Made by a program: the position numbers and the translations under genes. DNA of 64,000 nucleotides. Source: Alviniconcha marisindica (Eukaryota > Mollusca > Gastropoda > Provannidae). The stretch is taken from NCBI GenBank assembly GCA_018857735.1, contig JABMCL010002757.1, positions 73,501 through 137,500 of the forward strand. Reading direction: 5' to 3'. The notes below the pieces were generated by a model. The model was not told where the DNA came from and made no database searches. It saw only the letters and a list, made by a program, of their open reading frames with translations. Below, piece after piece: positions 12,801-25,800 of this stretch (within the stretch, counting starts at the first letter, position 1; every line of letters begins with the position of its first letter).

Positions 12801-15800
12801 TGCTGTTTTGTGTCTACCCCTTTTCCAAGGTTTTACTGCATGCTGGATGCGCATGATGCCAAAGCATTGTGCGTACCTGCGCTTACGACCATTGTCATCG
12901 AGTGTGTTGTGTGTGTCACAGGCCACTACATGTACATCGAAGCATCATCGCCTCGCAAGGCTGGGGAGAAGGCTCGCCTCCACTCTGAGATCCTGCCGGC
13001 TGGCCCCGCCATGTGCCTGTCCTTCTGGTACCACATGCACGGCACGGGCATGGGGACCCTGACGGTGTACAAGCAGCCGGCCCAGGACAACGGCCTGATG
13101 GACTCCATGTGGGAAGTGTCTGGGGAGCAGGGCAACCTGTGGAAGCAGGCCTTTGTCAGCATCGGCTCCAGCGTCAGTCAGTACATGATCGTCTTTGAGG
13201 GCGTGGTGGGGAACTCCTACCTCAGCGACATCGCCATTGACGACATTCTGTACCAGCGGGGCGGGTGCCGGGCCAACAGCACCGCCACAACCACCTTCCG
13301 GTGCAGGAACAGGCAGCGGACGATCACCAGCGACAAGGTGTGCGACTTTGTGAACGACTGCACTGACGGCAGCGACGAAGCTCAGTGCGGGAACTGCACC
13401 TTCCAGCGAGACACGTGCAACTACCGAGACGTCAGCTCGGGGTCGTTCCGCTTCATCCGCACCAGCAACGCCACCTCTGACGGCAGCATGCAGCTGCCCG
13501 CCGACCACACCTACAACAGAACCTCGGGCTTCCTGCTGTACGTGGACTCCAGTCAAGGCGGCGCCAACTCTTTGGCCACCCTGCAGAGCCCCGTGCTGCG
13601 CAAAACGGCTGCGGGCTGCATGGTCTCCTTCTACTACTACGTCCTGGGGCGTGGGGGTGGTACCGTGCAGGTTTCCGTCAAAACTGGAGCCGGCCGGGTG
13701 ACGCCCATTTGGTCGAGCGGCACCTCGCAGTACAGCGGCCGCTGGATTCACGCCGTGGCCAACGTGGGCGCTTTGGACGGCGACTTCCGGCTTCTCATTC
13801 AAGGCAAGCGCTTCTTTTCCTACGGCAGCATCGTGGTGGATGACGTGACGCTGCTGGACTGCAGCTACCCGCCCGCACAGCCCCGCTGCCCCGCCAACAC
13901 CTTCCGCTGCCCCAGAGGGTTCTGCATCCCTCAGTACCAGGTGTGCGACCTGGACCAGAACTGCGGGCCGGGCGCCGGCAACGACGAGTCCAACTGCACT
14001 GCCGCTCACCTGTGTGACTTCGAGCGCTCCACGTGCGACTGGAGGCAGGACAGAACGGACAACTTTGACTGGACACGCAAGGTCTGGTCCGACACCCACG
14101 CCCAACACGGGACCGACCCGCGACCACACCACCGGCCTGACGTCGGGGCATTACATGTACACGGAGTCCTCCGCCCCGCGACGTGCCGGTCAGAAGGCGC
14201 GACTGTTGAGTCCGGTCATTCAGGCCACCACCGCCAGCGACGGCTGCTACATACACATGTACTACAACATGTTCGGGTCCAACGTGGGAACGCTGAACGT
14301 CTACCTGCGAACAGCCACTAACGGGTACGTGACTAAGCTGCTGGGTCGCTCGGGCAACCTGGGCCAGGTGTGGGTTCAGTTCTCCCAGCAGCTGGTCTCC
14401 AGCCAGCCTTTCCAGGTGGTCGTCGAGGGCGTGATTGGCCGCGGCTACAGGAGCGACCTGGCCATCGATGACCTCGTGCTGTCCTCAGGCTGTCGCTACA
14501 CCGGCACCACTCTGCCCACAGCGGGCTACATCACCACCACCGCCAGCACCACCCCCAACACGTGCGGCGCCAACAAGTTCCAGTGCGCTGACGGATCGTG
14601 CATAGACCGGATCCGCTACTGCGACTTCACCAAGGACTGCCACGACGGGTCGGACGAGGCTGTGTGCGGGGCCTGCAACTTTGAGAACGGCCTGTGCGGC
14701 TACAGGGACATGAGCGTGGGGCGCTACAACTGGACGCTCAGCTACGGGGCTGTCATGGGAGCGGTGGGCCCGGCGGTGGACCACACGATCCGCAACAGCG
14801 GCGGACACTACGCCTACGTGGAGGGCACGAGGGGCGTGTTCCGTCAGGTGGCCCGGCTCCGAAGCCCCGTGCTGCCCGAGTTCTCCGGCAGCTGCATCAT
14901 GACCTTCTTCTACTTCTTGGGCGGGCCGCAGGTGGGGTCTCTGGAGGTGGGCGTTGTGGGCAACGACACGTACAGGCGGCTGTACCTCGCGCCTCGCTAC
15001 ACCGCCTCCGCCATCATGTGGAGACCGGGCTACGTTTACCTGGGCAGGTACATGTCACTCATCCCAGCAGGATCGCGGCTGGAATTCCGTGTGCAGCCGG
15101 GTCTGGGTCGGCTGGCCAACAACTCGGACGACATTGCCATCGACGACATCAGTTTCCGCAATTGCGACCCGAAGCAGTTCCCACCTAACGTCAGCTGTAC
15201 GTTTGAACGCGGACTTTGCGGCTGGACCCAGGCCCAGAATGATCGGTTTGATTGGCTGTTGAGCAACCGCACCACGCCGAGCAGGGGCACCGGTCCGCAG
15301 TTTGATCACACCATGCCCGGCCGGGGTGGAGTGTTTGCCTACATCGAGTCCTCAGGCAAGAGCCGGGGCGACGTGGCCGCGTTGGAGACTCCGTGGTTGT
15401 CACCCACTGACAGCACGGGCTACTGCCTCAGCTTCTGGTACCACATGTTCGGCTCCACCATCGGCAACCTCACTCTCAGCGTGCAGACGCCCTCCTCCAG
15501 GCAGGTTTTCTGGTCAACCCACGGGCCGCATGGGGACGCGTGGAGACAGGTTCAGCGCACCATCCAGTCCTCAGAGCAGTACTCTCTCATCTTCCAGGCG
15601 TCTGTGGGTGGTTACCTGGGCGATATTGCCATTGACGACATCACCGGCAGGAAAGGTCAGTGCCCACCCAAAACTGGCTGCGACTTTGAGGAGGGCCTGT
15701 GCGGCTGGAGCTTCGGTCAAACGGACAAGCTGAACTGGACCCTCGGCAGCAATGGAGTGGCCGGCAGAGGCACGGGTCCCAGGCTGGACCACACCTTCGG

Positions 15801-18800
15801 TTCCAACACTGGACACTACGTTTACCTCGGCCCGGGGCAGCCGGGCGACAAGGCGGCTCTCCTCAGTCCGCCGTCCTTGGTGACAGCAAATATTTTTGTC
15901 TACGGCTGTCTCCGGCTGTGGTACTACATGGCCGGTCCCGGCACCGGTTCTCTCAACGTGAGTCTCCACATCAATGGATCCTCAACTTCACGGCCCCTGT
16001 GGAGCATTCAAGGAGATCAAGGCTCCTTCTGGAAACACGCCAGCATCCAACTGCCTTACATCAGATCTCACGGCTTCACTTTGGTCATTGAAGCGACCCG
16101 TGGCAACAGTAACCAAGGAAACATCGCCATTGATGACCTTCTCTACACACGCACGAGGTGTCCGCCCGCAGGCAGCTGCAATTTTGAGGCTGACATGTGC
16201 AGCTACATGAATGTCAACGGGGACAACTTTGACTGGCAGAGAGACAATGGTGGAACTTCAACAGCTACAACAGGACCAACGACGGATCACACTCGCCGAA
16301 CTGCAGCGGGCTACTACATGTACATTGAAAGCAGCGGTGTCCACCACCCAGGAGACAAGGCATGGCTGGTCAGTGAGACCATTCCAGCACCCCGCTCTCC
16401 GGCTGGGGGCTGCGTCAGCTTCTGGTACCACATGTACGGTGCCGGAATCGGAACCCTCAATGTCTACACCAGGACCGCGTCTTCGCAGAACAGGACCCTC
16501 ATCTGGACAGTCAGTGGCAATCAGGGGAATGTTTGGCGTTCTGGGAGAGCGCCAGCGTCTGTGACAGAGAGCTATGAAGTGATCTTCGAGGGTGTGTACG
16601 GTGGGAACAACACGGGCGACATCGCCATTGACGACATTACCATCGTAGGGACCCAGTGCTATGGCATCACCACCACCACCGTCGCGCCCACCACCGTCAC
16701 CTCCCCAGCCTCCTACCCCCCGACCAGCGTCGACTGCGACTTTGAATCGGCCACCTGCAACTGGCAGCAGGACGGCCAGGACCAGTTCGACTGGACTGTT
16801 CAGAGCGGCCAGACTCCCAGTACAGGGACCGGCCCGACGGCTGACCACACGTACGGCACCAGGCAAGGTCACTACGCTTACACCGAAGTCAGCGGGAAGA
16901 CCACCAACAGTTCAGCCCGACTGATCAGCCCCGCGTACACAGTTGGGTCGGTGGGCGTGTGCTTCAAGTTCTGGTACTACATGTACGGCAGTTCCGTCAA
17001 CACGCTCAGCCTGTGGACCAAGCTTGGAGGCAACAGCCCTTCACTGGTAAGTGGAGTTGTTGTGCAGATAGATAGTGCTGGCAACAGCCCTTCACTGGTG
17101 AGTGGAGTTGTTGTGCAGATAGAGAGAGTGCTGGCAACAGCCCTTCACTGGTTAGTGGGGTTGTTGTGCAGATAGAGAGAGTGCTGGCAACAGCCCTTCA
17201 CTGGTGAGTGGAGTTGTTGTGCAGATAGAGAGAGTGCTGGCAACAGCCCTTCACTGGTTAGTGGGGTTGTTGTGCAGATAGATAGTACTGGCAACAGCCC
17301 TTCACTGGTGAGTGGAGTTGTTGTGCAGATAGAGAGAGTGCTGGCAACAGCCCTTCACTGGTGAGTGGAGTTGTTGTGCAGATAGAGAGAGTGCTGGCAA
17401 CAGCCCTTCACTGGTGAGTGGAGTTGTTGTGCAGATAGAGAGAGTGCTGGCAACAGCCCTTCACTGGTTAGTGGGGTTGTTGTGCAGATAGATAGTACTG
17501 GCAACAGCCCTTCACTGGTGAGTGGAGTTGTTGTGCAGATAGAGAGAGTGCTGGCAACAGCCCTTCACTGGTTAGTGGGGTTGTTGTGCAGATAGAGAGA
17601 GTGCTGATTTTTAAAGTCCAGTTATTGGCATGGTGAAGATGGTTTTGCGTGCTCATACGTGTGTATGTAGTGGGGGGGGGGGGGGGGGTAACTCGTTTGC
17701 CGAATGGAAACCACAAATAGCCGATTCCATAAGTGTCCTTTGTAATGTTTGTACAGTGGAAGCCCCGACAACTGACCACACTCGCTACAGTTATATTATT
17801 CATGTGTCACCAATGGCCGATTCAAACCTTGTTACTCCGTTTATCAAGGCTTTGAGAGCCGGGGGCTTTTAAAGACTTAAATCACTTATTCATCACCACA
17901 AAGCTCAAGACAATACCATCACAGAACAATTTATGTTCAAAATTACACGGAAAACTTCAACAGTCACTTTTCGCATAAATCTGATTTCTGGTCAACACTG
18001 AGTTGAGTGATGTGTTTTCCAAGATGCGTTTCTGAAGAATCAAAACTGATCTATATTGGAACATATTTGTGTTGGTTTTCTGTTTTGTTTGTTGTTGTTT
18101 TGTTTCGTTGTTGTTTGTTGGGGGGGAGGGAGGAGGGGGGGTTGTGCCTTTGGAAGATTTTCAACCTGTGACAGTGACACTTAAAGAGACAAATCAGTGC
18201 CTACCCCAAAATTGAGTTACAGTGGTTTGACTGGTCACCTGCACTGTCAAACAACGAAGTTGAAACCCTCGTAAGTCATTTCAGACTAAAAGTATTACGG
18301 GAAAATGCATGCAACCCCCCTTTTTTCAACAGAAAATATTTGTTATTGACCGGGGGGGGGGGGGGATACAAACTGCAAATGATATTTACCACAACATTTA
18401 TGAACTAAAAACAAATCCTCTTAAATTGTTTGCGTATCTGCTGAATTTTTAAACGCTTTTGTTTTCCGCAAAACTTGTTACCGATATGTAAAGTTGACAT
18501 CACAACACATACCCTCTTTTAAGGCCCTTTTCTTTCACGTATTATGATGGTCTCTTATCTGAAATGCTGTAAATAAGGTCTGTGTCAGGTGTTAATCACT
18601 CCATGCATATTCTGTGAATCTCACGCAATTGATACTTTAAGGGCATAATAAACAGCAACCGTCTATTGTGTGTGTGTGTGGGGGGGGGGGGAGAGAGGCG
18701 AGTTACAGTTGACATTTTGTGTGCGTATGTATGATTATTAAATTGTATGTGTGTGGTGGGGATGTTGTGTGATGTTCGTACCGATGGCAGCTCTGTGCTC

Positions 18801-19820
18801 TCATTGCAGGCATGGACTCGCAGTGGGGACCAAGGGCCTAAGTGGAAGTACACTCAGATCCACATCCGTACCTCAGGCAGCACCGTCTTCATCCTGGAGG
18901 GTCTCAGCGGCTCCGGTGGTGACGGGGACATTGCCGTGGACGACATCACCTTCAACGTCGACCACTGCCCCGCAGAGGTCATCTGCGACTTCGAAGACGA
19001 TGAGTGCGGCTACACTCAGGATCCCACCGACCAGTTGGATTGGTCGCTGAGCTCTGGTGCGGCGCCTTCCCCCATCAACAGAGCTCCCCTGGCCGACCAC
19101 ACGTTCGGCACCAAGCAAGGCCACTACATGCTCATCCGGTCCTCTTACCCTCGTCGCCGGGGCAACAAGGCTCGCCTGGACAGTCCGCCTCTGGATCCCA
19201 CCACGGGGTCGTGTCTGCAGTTCTGGTACAACATGCACGGAGACACCACGGAAGTCCTCAACGTGTACCTCCGCAGGCAGGGCGTCCTGGGGAGCCCGGT
19301 CTGGACGCGGAGAGGCGAGCAAGGAACTGACTGGGAGGTGGCTCAAGTCACGCTTCGCAGCGCCCTCTCCTTCCAGGTCACCTTTGAAGGCGTAATAGGC
19401 TACGGTTTCTATGGTACGGCTAGCATCGACGACATTGTTGTCAAGCCTGGAGCATGTCCGGGGGAGGGCAACTGTGACTTTGAGGACAGCCTGTGCACTT
19501 GGAAGAACACCCACAGGGGCGACACCTTTGACTGGCTGCAAGGTGAAAACCACTTGCTGTCGGGCTTCATGGGCATGGTGCTGGACCACACTCTCAACAC
19601 CCCGTACGGCGTGTACATGTACATCAACTCGGCCAGCCCCAGAAGGAGCGGGGACAGGGCGTGGCTGGTGTCCTCCAACTTTGACAATTCCACGGCACGT
19701 TGCCTGACACTGTGGTACAGGATGATGAACAAAGCTCCGCTCAACATCAAAGTGCAGCCTGTAGGGAGTCAGCCCGTCAACCTGTTGACCATCACTCAGG
19801 TCTGTAACCAAGTCTGCATT

Positions 19821-19876
<56 letters not shown>

Positions 19877-22800
19877 CCCCCCCCTCTCCCCCTCTCTCTC
19901 TCTCTCTCTCTCTCCCCCCCCTCTCTCTCTCTCCCCCTGTGCCGTTCTGCGTGCGTCTTACCCCCCCCCCCCGACTCTCTTCCCCTCTCTCTCTCTTCAA
20001 GTCAAACAGAGAGTACAGGTTGCTGTGTTGAGTAAGTGGTTGATTGGTAGTCAGAAGGGCTGTTAAATGCAAGTGGGATTTGAAATTTTGCTTCAGTCAC
20101 AAATGATGTTATGAAATGATGAATGAGTACAAGACTATCGAAACGGCAGCTTTTGAGCGAGGTAAAACTAGAGCTCCAATTTCTGTCCCCTTTCATTCAG
20201 ACGGACCCAAGCTGGGCGATGCAGCGCGTGACAATCAGCAACGTGACCAAGAACTACCGCATCATCATCGAGCGTGTCATCCAGACCGTGGGCTACAGCG
20301 ACGTTGCCATCGACGACCTGTCCGTGCAGACCGGAAACTGCGACGCTCTGCCCACCATCAGCCCCAACCAGTGCGCTTTCACCTGCCCCGGCAGCAGCAC
20401 CTGCGTCCCCCGCAACAAGGTGTGCGACTTTGCGGCTGACTGCCCCAACGGAGAGGAGGAGGCGGCGTGCGGCTACAACTGCAACTTTGAGAACGGCACG
20501 TGCCGCTGGGTCAGCAACAACGGGGGGACCTTCCAGTGGACCAGGTTCCGTGGCGCCACTCCCGACTCCAACACCGGGCCCAGTCGCGACCACACCACCA
20601 ATTCCGCCAACGGCTACTACATGTACACCGACGCCTCCAACGGTACCCGCAACAGTCAGGCGTACCTGACTAGTCCTCTCCTGCAGAGCTCGTCAGCGGC
20701 CTGCCAGCTGTCGTTCTGGTATCACATGAAGGGCTTAGCGGTGGGCACCCTCTCTGTGTACAAGCAGGAAGGCTACCGCAAGACCGTCCTGTGGAACACC
20801 AAGCGCGATCATGGGGACCGGTGGTACCAGGCCATCATCCCCATCGGTAGAATGACCGCTCCCTTCCAGATGAGCATCACCTCTGTCAGAAGTTTCAGCG
20901 TGCTGGGCGACATTGCTGTGGATGACATCCAGTTCCTGCGCTGCGCTCCGCCAGATCCAGGCACAAGCTGCACACCGTTCAGCACTTTCAGGTATAGTGC
21001 GGTTCATTTACTGTGTTTTGGGAATGCAAAGTCTTCTTTCAGGTATAGTGCGGTTCATTTACTGTGTTTTGGGAAAGCAAAGTCTTTCGCCCGCTCTGTG
21101 GCCACCAGGCTGTTTACACAGCGGAACCCTTCTTTTTTGGACTGCCCTAAAGATCAAGCAAAGGCAGGATTAAAAGCGGGTCGGCTTTTGAACAAAGGTT
21201 TGTTCACGTGGAATTATGAAGGGGGAAGTTTGAGAAAAGATGTCCATAAAGGAGAAATGGTCTGTGATAAGGGGTTCCACTGTACTTCGTGCCAAACGTC
21301 CACCATGGCTAGTTCAGCAAGGTGACCACAATAGCGAGGAAACTGACTTGACTAGCACCTTACAACAGTTCTGTTGCTGATATTCCCAGGACCCGATGCA
21401 GTTTGACTCTGCTGTAAATGGCGTGCATAATATGAAAATTCTCAGTCCCTCTTGGGCCCAGTGATTTAGCTAGTACTCGGGGACTGAACAAAATGGTAAT
21501 TACAAAACTTGTGAATTGTTCTGCTTTTGCAGTCAGTTTTCTGACAGGGATTTTGTTGTCCGGGTATTACACGAGATCAGACTTCTCTATCAGTGTGTCG
21601 CAGCATAGGCAAAAAAGACTGGATCTGTGGTTCCAGGTGTCAGTGTAACTGTCTTTTCTCTTTGTCATTTTTCCAGTGCAGGGAGCTGACACCAAAAGGG
21701 CAGTTCCAATGCCATTTGACTGTCAGGAAAAATGTCAATCGCCAGGGTGCCGGTGATAGGAAGATGACCTGTGTTAACTTTACGTTAACTGATGGGCCGC
21801 TTAATTTACACTTGAAGCGTTTTTTTCCAGGTGTGCATCCCAAGCTTGCATCCCCATGGCCAACAGGTGTGACTTTGTCGATGACTGCGGCGATAACTCT
21901 GATGAAACAGCTGACACCTGCCAGAGCTACACTCGCTGTAACTTTGAGAACGACATGTGCCATTGGAGCCAGGACACGACCGACAACTTTGACTGGAAGC
22001 GGCAGGCGGGCGGGACCCCCTCGGGGGGCACCGGCCCCACCTACGACCACACCCTGGGCACCGGCAGCGGACACTTTGTCTACATCGAGAGTTCTCGCCC
22101 CCAGCACCCGGGAGATAAAGCTCGGCTCCTCGGCCCCATCTTCCGTCCCTCATCTCAAGCGCCATACTGCCAGATGAAGTTCTTCTACCACATGTACGGC
22201 CAGACTTCCGGGTCACTTGTCGTCTACACGCGCGATGCCGTCAACGGCGCCCTCGTGAAGAGGTTCAGTCGAGCGCTGGAGGTTGGAAACTTCTGGGTCA
22301 GCGCTAACATTAGCTTTTACGACACAAATCCGTTCCAGGTGGTGATCGAAGCCACCGTGGGGCAGGGCTACCTGGGTGACATTGCCGTGGACGATATCGT
22401 CTTCACTCCGGAGTGCCATGCGTACAGTGGCCCGTTTCCCACGGTGTCGCCGGTCTTGACCACCTCCACCCAGTCTCCGTGCGCCGACCCCACCCAGTGG
22501 CAGTGTCAGGACGGCTCAAAATGCATCGCGCAGACGCAGGTGTGTGACTTCAGAACACAGTGCAGCGACAAGTCGGACGAGGTGAACTGCGGAACGTGCA
22601 ACTTTGACCAGACAATGTGCGGCTGGGAAGACATCAGCGCGGACCGTTACAGGTGGCAGCAGCACAGCGGCGGTACGCCCTCCGCCATCTCGGGCCCCGC
22701 CAACGACCACACCTCCGGGTCAGGCAAGTACGTGTTCGTGGACTCCACGTCTTCCACGTCTTACGGCCGAGCCCAGATGCTGTCTCCCACCTATGGCCAG

Positions 22801-25800
22801 ATAGCTTCCAGCTGCCAGATCATGTTCTGGGTGCAGAAGCAGACAACGGGGGTCATGCGGCTGCTGCTTGTTCCTCCCGGTGAGAGTCCCAGCACAGGCC
22901 ATCGCACGGTAGTCTGGCAAAAGCTGTCCGCCTTGGGCAACTCCTGGGTGAAAGCGTCAGCTAGTTTAGGCTCCCATCCACCCGGCTACAGACTGGTGTT
23001 TGAGTACATGAACCTGGGCGTAGAAGGGGACGTTGCCATCGATGACATCTCCTTCAGCCCACAGTGTTCCTTGGGCTTCGAAGAGACGACCTGTGCATCC
23101 AACCAGTTCCGCTGCAGCTCTGGGGTGTGCGTAGACCAGACCATGGTCTGTGACTTCTCCAACGACTGTGGCGACAATTCTGACGAACAGAGCTGCTCCA
23201 CCTACGTGGGCTGCAACTTTGAGAACGACATGTGCCACTGGATCCAGGACCAGACTGACGTCTTTGACTGGACGAGGAAGAGCGGCGCCACAACCAACCC
23301 GGGCACAGGGCCAGACAGAGACCACACACTCGGCAACGAGACTGGGACGTACCTTTACGTAAACAGCGCCTCACCCAGGAGGCCAAATGATACCGCAAGA
23401 ATCAAGAGCCCCGTCTTCAAGCCGGCGGGTGAAGGGGTGTGTAACTTCCGCTTCTTCTACCACATGCTGGGCAGAGACATCAACGCCCTCAACGTCTACG
23501 TGGAAACGTCAGAGACAGGATTCCGAAGCCTGCTGCTCTCGCTGCGCGGACAGCAAGGCGACAGCTGGCGTAAAGCCATGGTCGGCGTGGTCAGCGGACG
23601 CAACTTCCGCCTGGTTGTTGAAGGCACCACAGGAACCGCCAACCACGGTGACATCGGGCTGGATGACCTGAGCTTCACGCCCGGCTGTCAGCTGGCCGTG
23701 GGTCAGACTCTGCCCCCTGCCCTCCCCACGGGCAGCGGTGTGTGTCCTGCCGGCCAGTTTATGTGCGGCGCCACTTGCCGACCCAACTCCATCATCTGCG
23801 ACTTTAACCAGGACTGCCCCAACGGCGTGGATGAAGCTGGCTGCCCTTACACTTGCAATTACGAGAATGGCGACCTGTGCAAGTGGACCAATCAGGCGAT
23901 CGGGAATGCAGCCAACTGGACTTTGTCGTCCCACAGTGGATCAGGCGCACCTCACACTGACCACAAGCCTGGTACAGCTGCCGGTCATTTCGCCATGGTC
24001 ACCATCCCTCCCGGCCAGTTCCAGCTGGCCAACTCGCGCCTGGTGTCCCCACTGTTCAACAGCGCTGGGCCCACCTGTTCCTTCACCTTCTGGTACATGT
24101 TTAACGGTTACGGCATCAGCCACATCTACCTGTATGTGAGGAATGGCGGTCAGGACAGGTTGATCTGGAAAATGCCAAACAGCAACCCCAGCGTGGATGT
24201 CTGGCACAATGCTACAGCTTTTCTGCCGTCGTGTACCTCCCAGTTCCAGCTGGTCTTCGACGTCCAGGCTTACAGGAATGGTTACGTTGCCATTGACGAC
24301 TTTGCCTTCCAGAACTGCGGCCTCCAGCCTGCAAACATTCCTGCCACATGTGACACGACAACTCACTTCAAGTGCGGCAACGGTCAGTGCATTACGAAGG
24401 ACCAGCTGTGCGACCTGCAGTCTGACTGCTGCGACGGCTCCGATGAAACGGCCTACCAGTGTTACCAGTACCTGAGGGTCGACTTTGAGCAAGGTCTGGG
24501 CGGCTTTCTCCAGCTGACGGATGACAACTTCAACTGGACTCGTCACCAGGGCCCCACGGCGACCGTGGGCACCGGCCCCACCCAGGACCACACCACCGAC
24601 TCCCCGACCGGTTACTACATGTACATCGAGTCCTCCCCGCCTCGCCTGCGGAATGACAAGGCGCACCTGGCTTACAATCTGCCGGCCCCCAAGCAGGGCA
24701 GCAAGTGCACGATGAGGTATTTCTATCACATGTACGGCTCACATGCCGGTGGATTGAACGTCTACAGCCGTGACGCTTCAGGCAACAGAATCCAATACTC
24801 GTCGGTGTTCTTGGACCACGGCGACCGGTGGCTGCGCGGCCAGGTGACCTTCGATGCTACCTTCCCCTTCCAGGCCATCTTTGAGGGAGTGATCGGTGTG
24901 GGTCACCTCAGCGACATCGCCATCGATGACGTCTCTTTCACGCCCGGATGCAGCGTGGGGTCCCCTACTCCCCCTCCTACCACCGCTTCCAGCTCCACCA
25001 CCAACGGCACTTCCACCGTGACCTTCGCACCTTGCTCCACTGGTCAGTTCCAGTGCCACAACGGGGACTGCATCAATGCCACGAAACGCTGCGATTTCAC
25101 CACAGACTGCTCGGACGACAGCGACGAGTCGGTCTGCCATGCCATTGGCACTTGCACCTTCGCCACCGACTTCTGCGGCTGGGAAGAGAAGATCCCCGAT
25201 GCCGAGGACTGGAAACGTGTGAGACCGGCCGACATCAGCGGGTACGACTCCCCACCGCTTTCGGACGCGAACGGAGCCAACAGTTACTTCCTGTGGCCGA
25301 GTAACATGGGCATCCCCAGCATCGTCGGGCAGACCGATCTGATCTCTAGTCAGAGCTTCAACAGCGCCGGAGCCCAGTGCGTTTTTCACTTCTTCTACTG
25401 GGTGCAGGGTTACGCCCCGGGCTTCCTCGTCCTGTCGCTGAATGGTTTCCTGGCGAACAACGTGGAGCTGTGGCGCTCCACGGAGGAGACTCCCAACAGG
25501 TGGGTGCAGATGTCGGTCAGCATCGGTCGCAGGAGCCATCCCTTCACCCTCTCCTTCTCCCACCTGGACATGCAAGGCATGTCCGGTACCATCGCCATCG
25601 ACAACCTCCAGTTCTCCAACTGCAAGCTGCCGGCGCCGCGCCAAAGCTGCCCCGGCGCCGGCAGGTACCGGTGCGCCAGTGGTGCTTGCATCGACACCAG
25701 CCGTATCTGCGACAATGTTGACGACTGCGGTGACCAGTCTGACGAAGACTCCCCCAATCTGTGCAACCCTTACAGGAAGTTTGAGTTTGATCCAGACTTT

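Noticed and set aside
12945..14132. 395-codon minus-strand frame
   Set aside because: It is antisense to the GC-rich coding exon 11, whose plus-strand product has clear MAM/LDLa motifs. It is a shadow frame.
18873..20072. 399-codon minus-strand frame
   Set aside because: It is antisense to exon 12 and runs into the (CT)n tract of intron 12. No motifs.
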